Part shown: positions 1 to 15,300 of the stretch, in pieces
Numbering within the stretch: the first letter of the stretch is position 1
Layout of the letters: each line of letters begins with the position of its first letter
NCBI RefSeq assembly: GCF_047948215.1
Contig: NC_134460.1
Coordinates: 130,502,824 to 130,566,823 of the forward strand
Reading direction: 5' to 3'
Length of the DNA stretch: 64,000 nt
DNA from: Lycorma delicatula
Lineage: Eukaryota; Arthropoda; Insecta; Hemiptera; Fulgoridae
Notes under the pieces: generated by a model
Databases searched by the model: none
What the model was told of the DNA's origin: nothing
The model's input: the letters and a program-made list of their open reading frames with translations, nothing else
Program-made: the position numbers and the translations under genes

Positions 1-598
1 AGTTTTACAGTATTGGTTTGTTAACATATTTCCAAGCTTTATTAATCCAGATTATTTTATACAGACCTCATTTTTAATTCATTTTTACCTAAACTGCTAT
101 CCCACATGCTGGCAATTCAATTAACAAAAAAACCTGTCTGTATAAAACTCCACATTGTAGTCAACCTTTGTTAAATGTCAGTAGTTCTACCAAATAAATT
201 ATTATTATTATTATTATTATTATTAATATAAATTAAGTTGAAGCTATTATAAATTGTCAGCTGTCTATGTAACCAGTAATGAGCACTATTGGTGAAGAAG
301 ATCAGGTGTCAAATGCCAAGGATATGAAAATTTTTTTCATCTTGTTGGTTCTGGACTTTGAAGAAATATGTATAGATCTATGACTAATACCAAACAAGTA
401 GCATGTTGTTGTGTAAGTTGTAGGAGCTCCTGCAAATAATGAAAAAAACCTAAACTTTGATCTATAATTTCAACTTATAATATTATTATTATATAAATAT
501 TATTATATTAATATATATATAATAATTTAATAAATTATAATAATACATTTTAATAAATTTATTATAATAAATTATTATTTAATATTATAATTATTTAG
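1..598. other. AT-rich flank with simple repeats
   Basis: No gene seen. It contains an (ATT)n run at about 199-223 and a long A+T-only stretch at about 476-600. Confidence 0.6.
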
Positions 599-599
599 T

Positions 600-3500
600 T
601 TGATCTATAACTTAACCTTTGATTTATTAAATAAAAAATATAAATATAAAATTTATTTATAAAATAAAAAATCCACAAATAGAATCAATGTGCGAACTTA
701 AAAATGAAATTAAAAAATTAGTTGAATAACATGAGGAATTAAAGGTTCAGAAAGTTAGTAATGCTAAAAAACTGGGTGATAATGAAATAGCAATTGAGAG
801 ATTACTCGAGGAATGTACTAGGATGTTATAATTAATGATTTAGAACTTAAATTGAACAGACTGATTATTTCTATGGTAGATGTTTAAATTTTGAAATCAC
901 AGTATAGAAAAACTAATGACTGGTGAAGGTCCTGAAAATTTAATGAACATATTAAAAATTATGCACAGAAAATGGGCATTAACTATCGTGATTCTAATGT
1001 AATTGCTGATACATAGACTTCTGTCAAAAAAACATTCTGTTAAGGCTGTCATAACTTGTGGTTATGAAATACCTAGAAAGAAAATTGAGAAAAATAGTGA
1101 TACTGCTGGGGCTGGTGATGGCGTAATAAATTTAAATGAAAATTGAAATATATAATAAATTGTTTCTTTCAAGTGTTAAAAAGCTAAAAAAAGACTTCAG
1201 TTATAAATATATCTGTTTTCACAATGGTAAAATTTATGTAAAAGTCTGATGGATCAATCACCTTGAAAATAGAGAGCAAGGATAATTTGAATACAATAGC
1301 CTAATAATTTTATCTATTTTATTATTATTGTTTTTCCTTTTTTTTACTAGAAATGTATGAAAATATTGGTAATACTTTGTTAACATAAATAATGAGAAGG
1401 AAATACTGTCTGGATTTTTTTTGGATTTTTTGTGTAACTAGGTCTACATATTTTCTTAGATTATTTTTTTGTTTTGTAGCTCAGTCTACCTACTTTCTTA
1501 GATTATTATGTGGATATTTTTAATTTCTTTCTTTATTTCTTACTCATATATATGTTGACAGGAATTTACAATAGGTTACTACTTTATTTTTTTCTTTCTT
1601 AAATTTGTTTTGTTTTAAATCGTCATCAAATTACAATTTCAATCGAAATATATTTTACTCAATATTAACGTTAATATAAACCAATTTCTTTGTGATAAAT
1701 TTATATTCTATTTATAAAGAATGTTTGATTAAAGACATTTGCTACATACTAATTTAACTAATTCATTATTGTACTAATTTATTTACACGAGTCGACTAAT
1801 TATTTAAATGACTTTTTTTTACTCTATACAACCCATCAGACTTGCTATTATTTTTGTTTTGTTCGCAGTTAATCATTTCTTCTCTCCTTTTTAAGGACAA
1901 CATGTTACAGTTGCTAAATAATTTTTTTTTTTTAATGAATCTAATTAATAGTACCTGATTCTGAATGCCTTCTTTATCCTGAAGTGAATGGTTTGGCAGG
2001 CCAATTGGCCTTTTTGATGAATTCTGATAAGAATTTTAATATTATTTCTTATAATATATTTTCCATATGTAAATATTGAGAATAATTTTTAGTTGCAATT
2101 TTCCTTCCTTGGATATCATTATACTTAGTGAAGTGGATGTTGATGCTAACTTAATGTTTATAAAATGATGTTTTTAAAATAGATGGTTATTACAAAGTAA
2201 GTAAACTGAAGACTCATCACACCAGAAGTGGAATAATTATATTTATTAAAAATTGTTATAATTTTGTTCTTAAAAGTAATATTAATTTTTTTTGAGGGTA
2301 TTTTGGGGCTGAGTGTTTTCAGTAAACATTTTAAAGTTCTTCCATATTTTAGTAAATCTCATTTTCTAATAGAAATGAAAATCCTTTCAGATAGTTATTC
2401 AGAAGGATACTCATTGGTGATGTCAACACTGGCCTGAATGTTGACTCTTCTCTAATAAGTGATTATAAAAGCCTCTTATTTTCCTTTGGATTATCAGGGT
2501 ATGAATGTTACCCATTAAAGAAGAAGTCATGAGAGGAGATTTAAAGATCAATTATTGATCATGTGTATATTAGCAGTAATTCTTTTCTTACATTTATTTT
2601 GTTGTGTCAACCAAGTTTTCCGATCATTATTTAATTGGTGCATCTATATTTCTTAATAATACTTGTGTAATACATAACAATAATAATCTTTCTGTTGCTA
2701 ATGAAGGATATTGTGATTTCTATTCTTTTTATAATGCTTCAAATTAAAAGATGTATACTAAATACTAATTTTAATGATTTAAACAAATTTTTGAAGTTCT
2801 GGGCATTTTTGTAATATTTTTTTAAAAAACATTCAAAATATTTATCAAAATATTTACTTTTTTATAAAAAACTAAACTAACTATTAATCTGTTATAGATT
2901 AATAACTCTAGTCATCTAAACTAAACTAAAAACTAAATCTGTCATTATTAACACCAATAGAGACATAAACTGAAAAAGAAATGGATTATATCAGAGTTAG
3001 TAGGTCAAATTAAAGAAAGAAATAAACTTTTCAAAAAATCCTAAACATTTAAACATATCTAAATAAAAACATTTCAGCAATCTCCTAACAACTATGTTGA
3101 AAAATTGCTATATCAGTTTCTAAACTCAATTAAAATAATTAAACAGCAGAAGAATAAATTTTACACTGATAAATTAATTTAAGGAAACATTATTAATAAT
3201 AAGGATAAATTAATAAGGGAAACATTAAAAATACCTGGAATATTATTAATAAGGTGCTTGGGAAATAGTTTGGTTTGAAAAGTGATGAAGTAATTAAAAA
3301 ATTTATTAAGGATTTTGAATTGATTGTGGTTATCGTTTTGCTGATTGTTTTATTAAAGAGGTCAAAATTATAAAGCACAAAGGCAATGTTTTTCTATCAC
3401 CTGATGTAGATTTGATCCCGCTTGATGATAGTTTTTATATTTCTCCTGTCACTGTCTAGGAAGAGAATAAAGTAATTTGTGATTAAATGAAAATAAATCT

Positions 3501-5175
3501 CCTAATAAATAATTTTGGATCAGAAGTTTGTGAGTGATGGGAAGTGCCTTAATTTGCAAATTTATTAAAGATTCACTTAAATAAGGAATTTATCCTGATA
3601 TCTAAAAACTGCTATAGTTCACCCAATTTATAAATCAGGTTTTCATGGTGATGAGTCAAAACTCTAGGCTCTATTATTTCTGTTCTGGATAAAATTTTTG
3701 AACGGTGTATATATAAATTGTTGAAGATAATAGGTTTCTTGGAAGGACTCAGTTTGGGTTCAGGAAGGTCATGGGTGTAAATAAAACTTTTCATATTTAA
3801 TAATGTAAATGGTAATTTTTATAAGGAAAACCATGTTTTTATTTTGTTTATCAATTTTTATAAAAGAATTTGATGTTTTTTCTCATTCAGTATTGCTAAG
3901 GAAGCATAAAGAAATTGGGGTTGGTGGATGTGTCCTGACTTTGTTTTTAGAGTTATTTATTTAACTGCAATTTCTGTGTTAAAGTTCATAAAAAAGACAG
4001 AGTCATAAAGTTCAGGTAGACTATGAATTCCCTCAGGGGACCATCTTAGGATCTTTGTTATATTTACTGTAATTGGTATAGATAAATTTAAAAAAATTTG
4101 TATTTTATATCAATTTGCTGATGATGTTCTAATCATAGCAAATGCATCCTATAAATGTGCTATTATTTCATATGCAAAAAGATCATGGATGTACTGTTAG
4201 CTGGGCTCATGATCAAAGCTTAATTGTTAATGAAAAAAGGGCAGTTGAGATACTTGACTACTGCCCAAAAATCAGTAATAAAAGAAAGATTATTTTTAAA
4301 AGCATTCTTGTATTTGCAAAATATTTTACTTTCCTGTAATTGCCTTGTTGTAGCTTATAAATATGAGCAAAGTTATTTAGGCATTATTATTGAAATTTTT
4401 ACTTGATCTAAGCAAATTAGTTTTATTTCTGTTTGATTACATAGTAAACAATGTAAAATGTATCATCTACAGTTTCATTTTCTTAATTATGTTTTAAGAA
4501 ATGTATATTCCACATTATTTGAGTCAGTCTTAAGATGCGTTATCACTGCTTGGGAGCATGTAAATGTAATCCGTTCCATCCAAATACAAGTAATTAAAAC
4601 TACTGTAAAATCCTATAACAACAATAGACATACTCCCAAAAATACCTAAAATTTTCATAGAGTCAGCAGACTTTTATTACCCAGAGGTCTGCTAATCAAA
4701 GTATTATTATGGATAACTTTTTCTCATCAAACTTTTTAAAATTAAAAAAACATGAACTATGGAACTTGAAACGCACCTTATTTTATACACCAGCATCATA
4801 ACTACAGCTATCATATGTTGCCATATCTTGTCCCAAATATTTTCTCAAATTTGTCACCAGGTACATTAAATTTAATTTTTATGAAGAAGTTGAAAGAAGA
4901 CATTCTTAACTTTTGTAAATATTTAATTAGTTTTAAGCAACAAAGAGAAGAATATTAATGTTTGAGGATAAGGAGATTTTTTGTCTTGTTTATATAAATG
5001 AATGAGTTATTAATCTTGTTTTATGTTTTCTTTTTCAATGGAATTATTTCTGCTTTTTTTTAACTCTGCACTTATTATTTATATGGAAACCCCTGAAAAA
5101 CTGGCTGTATCAATTTAGTGGATTCTATAAAAATGTAAATTAAAAAAATATATATATATATATTATTATTATTAT
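600..5175 (+). mobile_element. Full-length but degenerate CR1/Jockey-like non-LTR retrotransposon
   Basis: A decayed LINE in the plus orientation with both ORFs traceable through many stops and frameshifts. ORF1: about 670-1320, with the conserved ending KLFLSSVKKLKKDFSYKY then NGKI, as in the FP/L1-type ORF1 of insect CR1/Jockey elements. ORF2 endonuclease: about 2040-2620, with an SEVDVD-like motif, IGDVNT (about 2410) and a D-H-V-Y-I end. ORF2 reverse transcriptase: about 3390-4400, with FPQGTILGSLL (4024-4059) and the catalytic FADD box as YQFADDVLIIA (4108-4140). The 3' end grades into a (TA)n/(ATT)n microsatellite at 5145-5180, typical of CR1-type tails. No intact ORF remains. Class is confident, exact family is not. 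Confidence 0.7.
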
Positions 5176-5180
5176 TTCAT

Positions 5181-6180
5181 TTATTATTATTTTTTCGTGA
5201 AATTTCAAAAATTATTTATTTTGTCTTATTAATAATCATTTATTTATTTAATTTTTAACAATATGCAGTGTTTTTTAGCATCAATTCAAGTAATTTCTAA
5301 AAACGTCTTGCATTTAATCACCAAGTCAATTTTAATTTTTCTAAATAAATTAAACATTAATCCTTTACTGAATAAAGTCATGTATACATGACTTTATACA
5401 CTCAAACACATTGTTTATCATAACAAAAAATTAATTTGTTAGTTTGCATCTGTCCCAGCTTCAATAGCCAAAGTTACTGAGCTTTCTGAAGTAGAAGGAA
5501 GAATTTGTTTTTTTCTAAATGTAATAATGTTCATAAGCTGAAGATGGGATTTGTATGAATATTTTCTGATTTTATTTATTTATTTGAATAAACTTAGTCA
5601 TATCAATGAATAACAAAAGTATGTTAGTGCCTTGGTGAAGATAATAGGAACCACTTCACTCTTCACTTTCCATAGTAAGGCTGAAATAGGGTTCTTGTTA
5701 TATTTTAGAATGACTATGGCCACTTTTGAACGTGACTTGCACTAAAAGTCTCATCAATACTTTTCATGAATAATATTGTAATGAAACCCTGTCTGTAACA
5801 GTATATTTAAAATCCTGTTAAAATAATAGAAGAGTTTTTTAACATCACATTTGTTTAGTTAGAATACTTTTGGTCTTTTGAGTTGGAAAAAATTACATTT
5901 ATCACTTGCCATTTTTTTTTAATTTCACATGATCGATGACAAATTATCTGCAAGTTTCATAAGAAAAAGGCAAACAAGTGATTCCTGAACAGACTGAGAA
6001 GCAACTTTCATTTTTGTAATTATAATATTATATTCTTGGAAAAAACATTATTATTTTTATAAAAATAACTTTTTCTTTTAGACAAAATACTGACATGAAA
6101 TAAATGCTTTTCCAGCTGATAGCCTCCACCATAACATTCTTGAGGAATTAATTTAACAAAACAAAATTAAACATATATTA
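5181..6180. other. Intergenic, nothing recognised
   Basis: AT-rich sequence between the LINE relic and the 3' end of gene 1, with no coding signal or repeat I can name. Gene 1 mRNA probably ends near its AATAAA at about 6.2 kb. Confidence 0.4.
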
Positions 6181-6344
6181 AAGAGTAAAAAGTAAAATTT
6201 TATTTTATATTTTTTAGGTATATAATCTTACAACACTTATTTATACATACAACTGAAAAGTTACAGAATAAAAATTCTAACAAGATAAAAGACAATATAT
6301 TTTAATAATAGTAAGTGTTAAAACATATACAATTTGCCTCACAT

Positions 6345-6398
6345 TCAGTTTTTCTCAGGAAGTTTAAGGCCAGTAAGGTACTTCAGTTCTTCAGGTTT
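6345..6398 (-). CDS. Gene 1, terminal exon
   Basis: 54 nt, after the acceptor TTTTCCAG. It codes KPEELKYLTGLKLPEKN and a TGA stop, completing the P-E-E-L/F element that follows GNFD in I29 domains. The stop just after this point shows the protein lacks the mature protease. Confidence 0.85.
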   Translation of the reverse strand, partial: KPEELKYLTGLKLPEKN

Positions 6399-9300
6399 CT
6401 GGAAAACAAAATTAACTACCATTATATGAGTAATACAACACAGGAAAAAGAAGTACCACAACCATAAATGATAGCATTCTCAATAATAACATCTCATACC
6501 AAACTTACTTGAAAAATGAGGAATACAAATATTTCTCAAATCCATCTTTTTTTTACTGAATCATATACAGAGCGAGTCAAAAGTATGGAAACCCCTCAAC
6601 AACTTTAATAACATTCTAGATAGAATACTGTAACTTTTAGGATAAGGTATTGGTCAACTACTTTACCTTTTGATAAGAAATAGAATTTCAACGCCTTCTT
6701 GGGAGGTGGCCCAGCGCTTGTAACTCAAATATTTTAAATGGTAACACTCTTTATGTGGTACATCATTTTAAAGGCCTCTTAAGACCAAAAAAAATGGTAT
6801 AAATAAAAAGTTGCTACATTTGATCAAAAACGTTTTTTTAAAAAGTTGGTACAGTTGGTAAATTTCATTAAATGGATATTATCGAATAGATTTATTTAAA
6901 ATAAATTATAAGCATACCGTTTGCTTGTTTACTCACATTTCACTTTAATAAATATGTGAAATATCCTCTTTCTGTTGTATGATAGTGTGCCAGTCAGTTG
7001 TAAAAGGATGATACTGCATTATTGATTGATTCCCTGGTGATATTTTGTGCTAATTCTTGATTTTTGTTTTTAAATCATCGATATCTTGGGGCTTACTATG
7101 ATAAACAATACTTTTTAAGTGGGCCTATAGAAAGTAATCTAATGGTGACAGGTCATGTGATCTCGCTCACCATTCTATTTGACCCCTTCAACCAATTCAA
7201 CTTGCAGGAAAAATACATTTTAAAATTTCACCTACCTGAAGACCAGCAGGGTACCATCATGTCGAAATCAAATATTTTGGAAGTTGGGGCCAATAACATT
7301 TTGAATATTTGAAATGATAATAGTAGAGAAGTAAAACCTCATATTTCACCGTGTTTAAATTTCCATCAATAAATATAGGCCCTATCAATCATCTACCAAC
7401 AATACCTGGCCATACATTTACTATGACTGGATTCTGTGTATGTGCCTCACGATACCAATGGGGATTAATATCAGTCCAGTATCAACAATTATGGCAACTT
7501 ACATGTCATTTTAAAAAAATGAGGCCTTGTCACTAAAAACTACACTGTTTAATAAATTGGAATCTGCAAAAATAATGTTCATCATAATTTCACAGAACTC
7601 AAGCCTTCAATAGTAATCATCTTCATTAAGTTCTTGCACCAGATGAATTTTCAACGGTTTGATTTTTCACTTTTTAATGTTTGAATTACTGAACATTTTA
7701 TGGTTTTTGATAATGAACCTTTTGAAATAGGGTTATGATTATTAAATGGTGCATTAAACAATTCACAAACTTTATTATATGACCTAACTATCAGCAAAGC
7801 CCCTCATCATTAAAATTGTGACCCTTTCTTGTTCAGTGACATGTTGTTAGCAATGATAGCAGGTAGCACAGAAAAATAAAAACAATTAAAATATATGTAA
7901 ATAATAAAAGTAACTTACAAATGTGGTAAAGGTAAACAAAATCAATCAGCCAAATGATTACAATAAATTCTCATAAAAAAACTAACAGTGAAGTAATTAA
8001 ACATTCTAAATGGAATATTGCAAAACAATGAAGTGAGCTTCTTTGCAAAAATGATAAGAGACCATTAAGCTGATCAGCAAGATTAGGTGAAAATATTTTT
8101 ATTTATTTACTCATTAAATTGGAACAAGAATAATTTTTTGTGTTAAAAAATAAACATTTTTTAAATTTAACTTTTACAATAAATTTTAATTTAATTCATT
8201 TTAACTATCTTCTTTTTAATAATTTCATTATCAGAACCTATAAATTTCAAAATGTTCAAAATCCAAACTTTTATTCTGCCACAATTTTTTATACAGACAT
8301 CGTACTAACTTTTTATTTATACCACTTTTCTTGTCTTAAAAAGACCTTTAAAATGAATACTACACAAAGGGTGTCACCATTTAAAATATTTGAGTTAGAA
8401 CCCCTTGGCCACCACCCTCTCAAGAAGGGGGTTGAAATTTTATTTTTCGTCAAAAGGTAAAGTAGTTGAGTGATCCTTATCCTGAAAGTTACAGTATTCT
8501 ATCTGGAATGGTTTTAAAGTAGTTGAGGGGTTTCCATACTTTTACTCACTCTGTATATGGTTTGCATATCAGATTTACCAAAACATAGATATTTAGTCTT
8601 ATAAGGAACATTTTCACTTCATTCACAAGGAAAGGTGATATAACAAACATCATTACTCTTAAAGAAAGCAACTCTTGAATGGTGCCTTATGAACTTAATT
8701 TAAACAAGTCACTGTCATAAGAAAGATTGAGAGAGATGGTGCAATAGAACAAATTAATGTACACATCATTCTGTTTGAAAAAATGTGTTATATTCACTGC
8801 AAAGAATGAGAAGCAGACAATATATATCACAAATAATTTTTTTGTTACCATAATAACAAAAAAAATATGATGAAAAGAGTGAGTGATGATTCCTGAAAAG
8901 GGATAAGTTTTTAGGGAGTTGGAATAGTCTTTCCAAAATATATTTGTCATCTGATTAAAGGTAGACTAATCAACAGGAACATGAAGCTTTGCTAATGATA
9001 TGTTTTGAATGCTTTATGAGAGAAAGCAGTTGAAAACTATAGCTGTACTTGTGAGTAAATGTGTCCTTCATTAATCTTTTGTTTAGTAAAATATGATGAC
9101 ATCTTCTCTAAAACTTGTCTCACAATTAGATCTCAAGGGGTACTCAAGAGGTCATTGCAATACAAAATATCAGATAAGATACAATATAAACATTAGATAA
9201 GAGTGTAAAGTTAGGCAGTAAAAAATGGAATTTCAACTTGTAAAGTGCAAATGTATGAGAAATTAATAAAAAATAATGATGGGAAAATTTCTAAGAGCAG

Positions 9301-12300
9301 AGAGATGGATACTGATAATTTGTTTATAATGAAATTAAGGTAAAGACTGGGAGCAAAATATGGAATAAAATTAGATTAAAATATGATGTAAAGATTAATT
9401 CTGATAAAACCTTAAGAGCAAGTTTAAAAACTGGAACAAAATAAAAAAATCAATTGAAATTAAAGGGGTCACGCCATCTCAGATTTAAATAAAACTTAAT
9501 AATCAGTATGAAATAAGTATCTCTACCAGCATAGAGTGAGTCATTCAGAGGAGAGAATTAAAAATTAAGCACATGCTAATCAGTCACCAATTTTTGTCAA
9601 TACACCATTAGATTTTTAAATATTAATGGCTTTATCATTTTTAGCTTAGAACTAATTTATTTAGGAAAATATTTTGGATAAAACAGATTTAGTAAATAAT
9701 TCTTGAAATCAGTTTCTGCAGAGTATTCCAAGATGTTCTGGTGATATTTCATTAGCTACTACCGAGCATAGCAATGTTATCTCATGTAAAAATGAGATTA
9801 CCCATTGTATACAAGGTTTGATAAAAAAATCTGCAGAATTTTTTAATTTACCACAATTTTTTTTTCTGTCGTGTTGGTATATTTGTCCCTAATGTATGTT
9901 TATACTGATAGCCATATTGGATGCTTAGTTTATTGTTGGCTATCGAAAGGTTTTGGTATGGTCAGAGATTTTTAACTTGTGGAAAAAATCGAACAAAGAA
10001 TTTGCATTAAATTCTGCTTTAAGAATGGAATAAATTACAGCATAGGAAATTTTGAATGTTGTTTTTGGCGATTCTTCTTTGAATCGCCAAAAACATTAAA
10101 AGTGGTACAAACATTTCCAAGAAGGCCATGAAGATGTTGAAGATGATGAGTGCTCTGGACATACCAGCACATCAACATCCGATGACAATGTCAAAAAAGT
10201 GAAGAAAATGACTATGGACAATCGCTGAATCACTATTACAAAAGTAAAAACTAATTCTTAAAACTTCTTAACAGGATTACAGGAGAAACCTTTAAGCATG
10301 GTTTTATGAAAAAAAATATCTTCTGCCACAGCAATTACACAGTTTTGGGAAAATATTTTATATAGCACACAAGAAAATATCCCTGATTTTTTTTTCATTT
10401 TCAGTAAAGCATACAATTTAGTTTCACATCTCATTCTCATGAAAGATTTAATCATATAAGAGGCAGTTGCTTACAATGTCATGCTTAAACTAAATCAATC
10501 TATGATACATATATAAAAATTCAGGTAAATGTAAATGTAACATCTTCACACTGTTTATTAATAACCTCCCTCAAAATATTAATATTAAACTACTGATTCT
10601 TACTCTCTCCAAGAATGATTTAATGTACTGATTTAACAAATTATTTACAGTACTCATATCCAGAAATAATTATTTAGAAGGACTAGAAAATTCTACATTC
10701 TCATTTCAAAAATTATTCATTAAATGGCCTGTAACTAACTAAAAATATGTATAAAAATTGTTGCATTCTGCTTCTCAGGTAGAATAAACACTTCTAATCA
10801 TGTTAAGTATTTATATTTATGGTAAATATAATAATACTGCTTCCAAGATGTTTGGTTTCCAAATTTACAATTAGATAAATACTCATGGTATGATAAAATT
10901 AGTTTTGTTGGCGATAGAATCAAACCATACTATTTTGACTTGAAGCATCATGATAAGAAACAAGCTTATCATCATTATTAATAATAAATATCATTATTAT
11001 GCTTACATATATATCTGTCTGAAATACAATCTTCTTGTAACTCCCACAAAAATCAGAAATGACTTCAACATACTTAGGTTGTCAAAATTACTGCTTTGTG
11101 CCAATAAATATTAACCATCTAAGATTGATATTTACCAGCTAATTTAAAATGTTAATTTTTATTTATAAATTTACAACATTCACTTTTAAATAACCACTTA
11201 TTCTTTAAAAAAAATAATATCCACCTACATCAAACCAACAACAAAAATGTTTTCATGTAACTTATTCCACACGTTGTGTAATAAATCAGCATATAAGCAT
11301 AAAAGAAAAGGACTTATTACAAATGTAATAACTTTTTTGCTGTTTTAAAAGATGTTGACATCTATTTATTTTAAAAAAATTAAAAGATTGTCTTTCTTAT
11401 ATAGAAACAGTATTACTCAAATCAATGAGAAAAATAATAAAAAATGTTGAAATTTTCTCCATCACCATTTACAATACACAAATAGTACAGCTCAATTAAT
11501 TTTCATTAACATATGGATTGTTATCTGGTTTTTACCTTATTTATTTATTTAGCATTTTCACATACTTAACCTACTGTTATTTTATCTATTTATTATTTTT
11601 AAGCATTAATATGGATTTCAACTACTTCTATTGTTTATTTTATAATTACTTGTTTTTTTTTTTTTTAATTCTGCTTTAATCAATGCTTTACCTGTTTTCC
11701 TTCCTCCATCAGGAAATGATGGGGCATTTTTTCTCTTTGAACATGGAGTAACACACTCCCTGTTCTTTGTACTGGAAACCTAACTGCAGAGAAAAGAGTA
11801 AATTCCCAAGTTGTAGATAAAGGAAAGGCCTTTAGTATGATGGTTAGCTTCAAATAAGGGGCAACACAGATAAGCATTTATAGTCAAGCAGTAGCAGTGG
11901 CTGGGAAAGGTTGGGGGTACTGCCTAAAGTGGAATGAAACACCTAAAATTTAAGAAACTCTTTTAAGGATACTATCCCACAGACAAGTATCAGCCACCTG
12001 TAAACAAGCTGTCAGCATTTACTCCTTTGAGAAGCCGGTAGCTATACCACAATAAATGAATATATGTGGAGGAGGGACAAGACAAGAAATAATTCCTGAA
12101 AGGGAGCACAGTCCTTTCAGTATTTTTTTAGGATTCCAATGACCCACAAATATTTAATGTAGATAGTTGATATGGAGCGAATAAAAAATGTAAAAGTTTG
12201 GCTTGAGTATTATTGTGTTGCTGAAATCAGTAGAAAAGCACAATTATATTTTCTAAGGAAATACTTTTTCTAATTCCTTTTTTCTTTTTTTTTGAACCAA

Positions 12301-15300
12301 TATGATTGCTTCACTTGGTAAAATATTCCAAAAATAAAATAGTCTCCCACTCAGAACTCAGGCAATGGGGGACAACTCAAGAGGTCATAAGATAATGTAG
12401 GAATTATGGATGTTCTTCAAATAAAAGCACGAAACAACCAAAATTTAAATAAAATTGGTAGACTTAATAAATTGAAGAAATAAATGAAGAGGTTAAATCT
12501 GGATTTAGTAGGAATTAGCAAGGTGGAATGGAAAGATGAACAAGATTTTCGATCAGGGAATTACATGATAACTTTAAAAAATGGAAATATATTTAAACAG
12601 TAAATATTCTACTCCTTATCCTAACCAATCAATAAACAATGTAAGATAAAACCATATTCTTTATTGGTAACCATTAGTATAAAAGTGGCAACAACATAAT
12701 CTGAAAATAATCATTTTAAAATATTTTTTTACATGACAAAATAATTTCAAATGTGAAATAAATATGTAAAAAAATGTAAAGTATTTCATTTACAATAATC
12801 TGAAAATTTATTGATAAAAGAATAAAATATGTGAAAACATGGCAAAAACTTTCTATATTAACTTTCACGTAATCTAGCTATCACTCAGTATTGACAATTT
12901 TCACAACATATTTTATTTTAAAGACCTTATTTGAATCTACCAATCTTACCCATTTAGTCTTTTGAATGGTTATTTTATGGCTGTTTTTATTCCAATACAG
13001 AATAGTATGGGAACTTCCTCACAAAAAATTTAAATCATTGTTGCACAACATATCCTCCTTATGTTGTAACATATCCTTTGCATGTTTGTAACATAATACC
13101 CATGTATTACTCCATAGTATACTAGACTATACTGTAGTATACTCCATAGTATACTAGATTGATTTGATCTAGATTCAACCAGATTGATATAACAACTCAA
13201 AGCTAAAAATTTGTAAACAAATTTTGCAATAATTTTATCCTATTTTTTCAGACCTCCTAGAGACAATTTTTTTTTATGTTAATTTTAGATGCATGAGTGA
13301 TATAACACCAAACTGTACGAAAAATGCCAGCAATAGATAATGTTAAAAAATTTTTCCCAATAACTTATAATGTCCTTTCTTACTTAACTTCTCTGTTCAT
13401 AGGGAATTCTTCTTGTAATAGCTTAAGTAAAGTAGGGTCAAAATATTAAATACTAACCTTATCAGTAAAATCATTAACACCCTGTATATATGTAGTTTTT
13501 TTAGCAGCATACAATTTATTGTGTTCTTTTATCTTTTCAACATTTTTATTAAAAATTTCATGACGTAGTGCCTCTTCTTCTGGTCCATAATGTCTACCAT
13601 ATTTTTTCTGAAATAATTGAAATAAAAATCATCAACATTAAAAAAAGAAAAAAAACAATAAATTTTTAAATTCCTTACAAATATGATTTGGTTTTTACTG
13701 CTTTACTTTTCCTTTTCTATTATAGGTACTTTGCAAGTGTCTCAGCTACCTCATCAGGCAAAAGAAAAGTTTTTTAAAAAATTCATAACTTTATTAATGG
13801 TGATCTGATTATTTTGACACTAATGTATGTAATCTGTTGTCTAACTGTAATTCATTATTTATAAAATAAACAGGTTATTAATTCTTGAATTGAATCAAAA
13901 ATTAAATTAACTACACAATTCTCTCAGGAATTGATATTTTTACACGTCAAGACCAAGGTGCATTGAATGAATTTTAGAAATTTAAAAACATTTGATCAAG
14001 AAAAGTAGACTAAAGAAAACTATTCTTTTATACTACATTTTTGCAAAATCATGTAAATTTATTTCAAATAAAAAAAAATATTAAATTTTGTTTGATAAAT
14101 ACGTTTTATCATTTTCTTAATTTTTATATTTATAGAAATATTAAAAATTAATTTTTTCAATAAAATTAATAATCTTATTTTCCGATGAGTTTAGGTTTAA
14201 TTTTTATTAACAATATGTATTCATCAACTTCATGAGTTAAGATAAGGAAAATTTTTACATTTTTTAAGAAAATTCAGTAAAATAAATCATATCAGTTTGT
14301 GCCACTATATCCAATTACTAGTGCTAATGAACTGATTTAGAAGATTTCTTCACTTGCTGATGGGATATTCCTTCAACCAAAATATGAATTATTGCTCTTT
14401 GTACAGTTATATTACTTTGCCTAGAAGAATAAGTAGTGACAAAGAATTGGAAAAAAAATGTTCTTTATTTATTAATGTAAATGGATTTTTAATGATTACT
14501 TTAAAAAATGAAATGGTAACAAAGAGATTAGCTTTATAATTATCAGCTACTTAGGTTCTATTTATTTCTTTACTCTCTTGTAACTAAAGACCTATGTCCA
14601 ATTACAATTAGAGCTATGCCTGCTACCTCACAATTTTTTTTATGATAAAAGTTATTACAGTGTGTGAAAAAATGACAACCTAGATAGGGATTCAAAGCTG
14701 CAAACTTTCAGGAGGCAAGGAATATTACCACTCTCTAACGAAGATCTGATAATATGACTGTAATAGCACAAACACTCCGACTGAACAATGTAACAATTGG
14801 GAAAACATTATTTAAAACCAAAATTTTAATTTAACTGAAAACTCCCAAACTTGTTTGTTACTTAAAGAAGTCTATCGGCTTTCGCTACATTGCCTATACA
14901 CTTATTAATTGCTTCTAATTCATTAATCACTTTTTTTTATTACACTTACATTACATTATTTTAAAAGTTTATTTAGCCTATCAAAAAGTAAAGAATAAAA
15001 TACATTTCAACAAAAACAAAACCGAGTTAAAAGAAAACCATATAAAAAAAATAAATATTACTTTGTCAAATCTTCTTTAAATTGACTTTTTGAAGTAAGC
15101 ACTAAATTTAAAACAGACAATTAATAATCCTTACTCAAGGTACAAACTTCAAAGATCAACTAAACGATTGAAAAAGCTTGTTTTTCATCTTTAATATAAG
15201 TGTTTATAAGTTTTTTAAATTTACTTTTTTATTTTATTATAGTTTCTTATTTTTATTTAAATTAAAACACAGGAAATTCTACCAAAGTAGAATCTTTAAA

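Noticed and set aside
8140..8460. 106-codon plus-strand frame
   Set aside because: Covers AT-rich sequence and the right inverted repeat of the mariner-type element; no protein signature.
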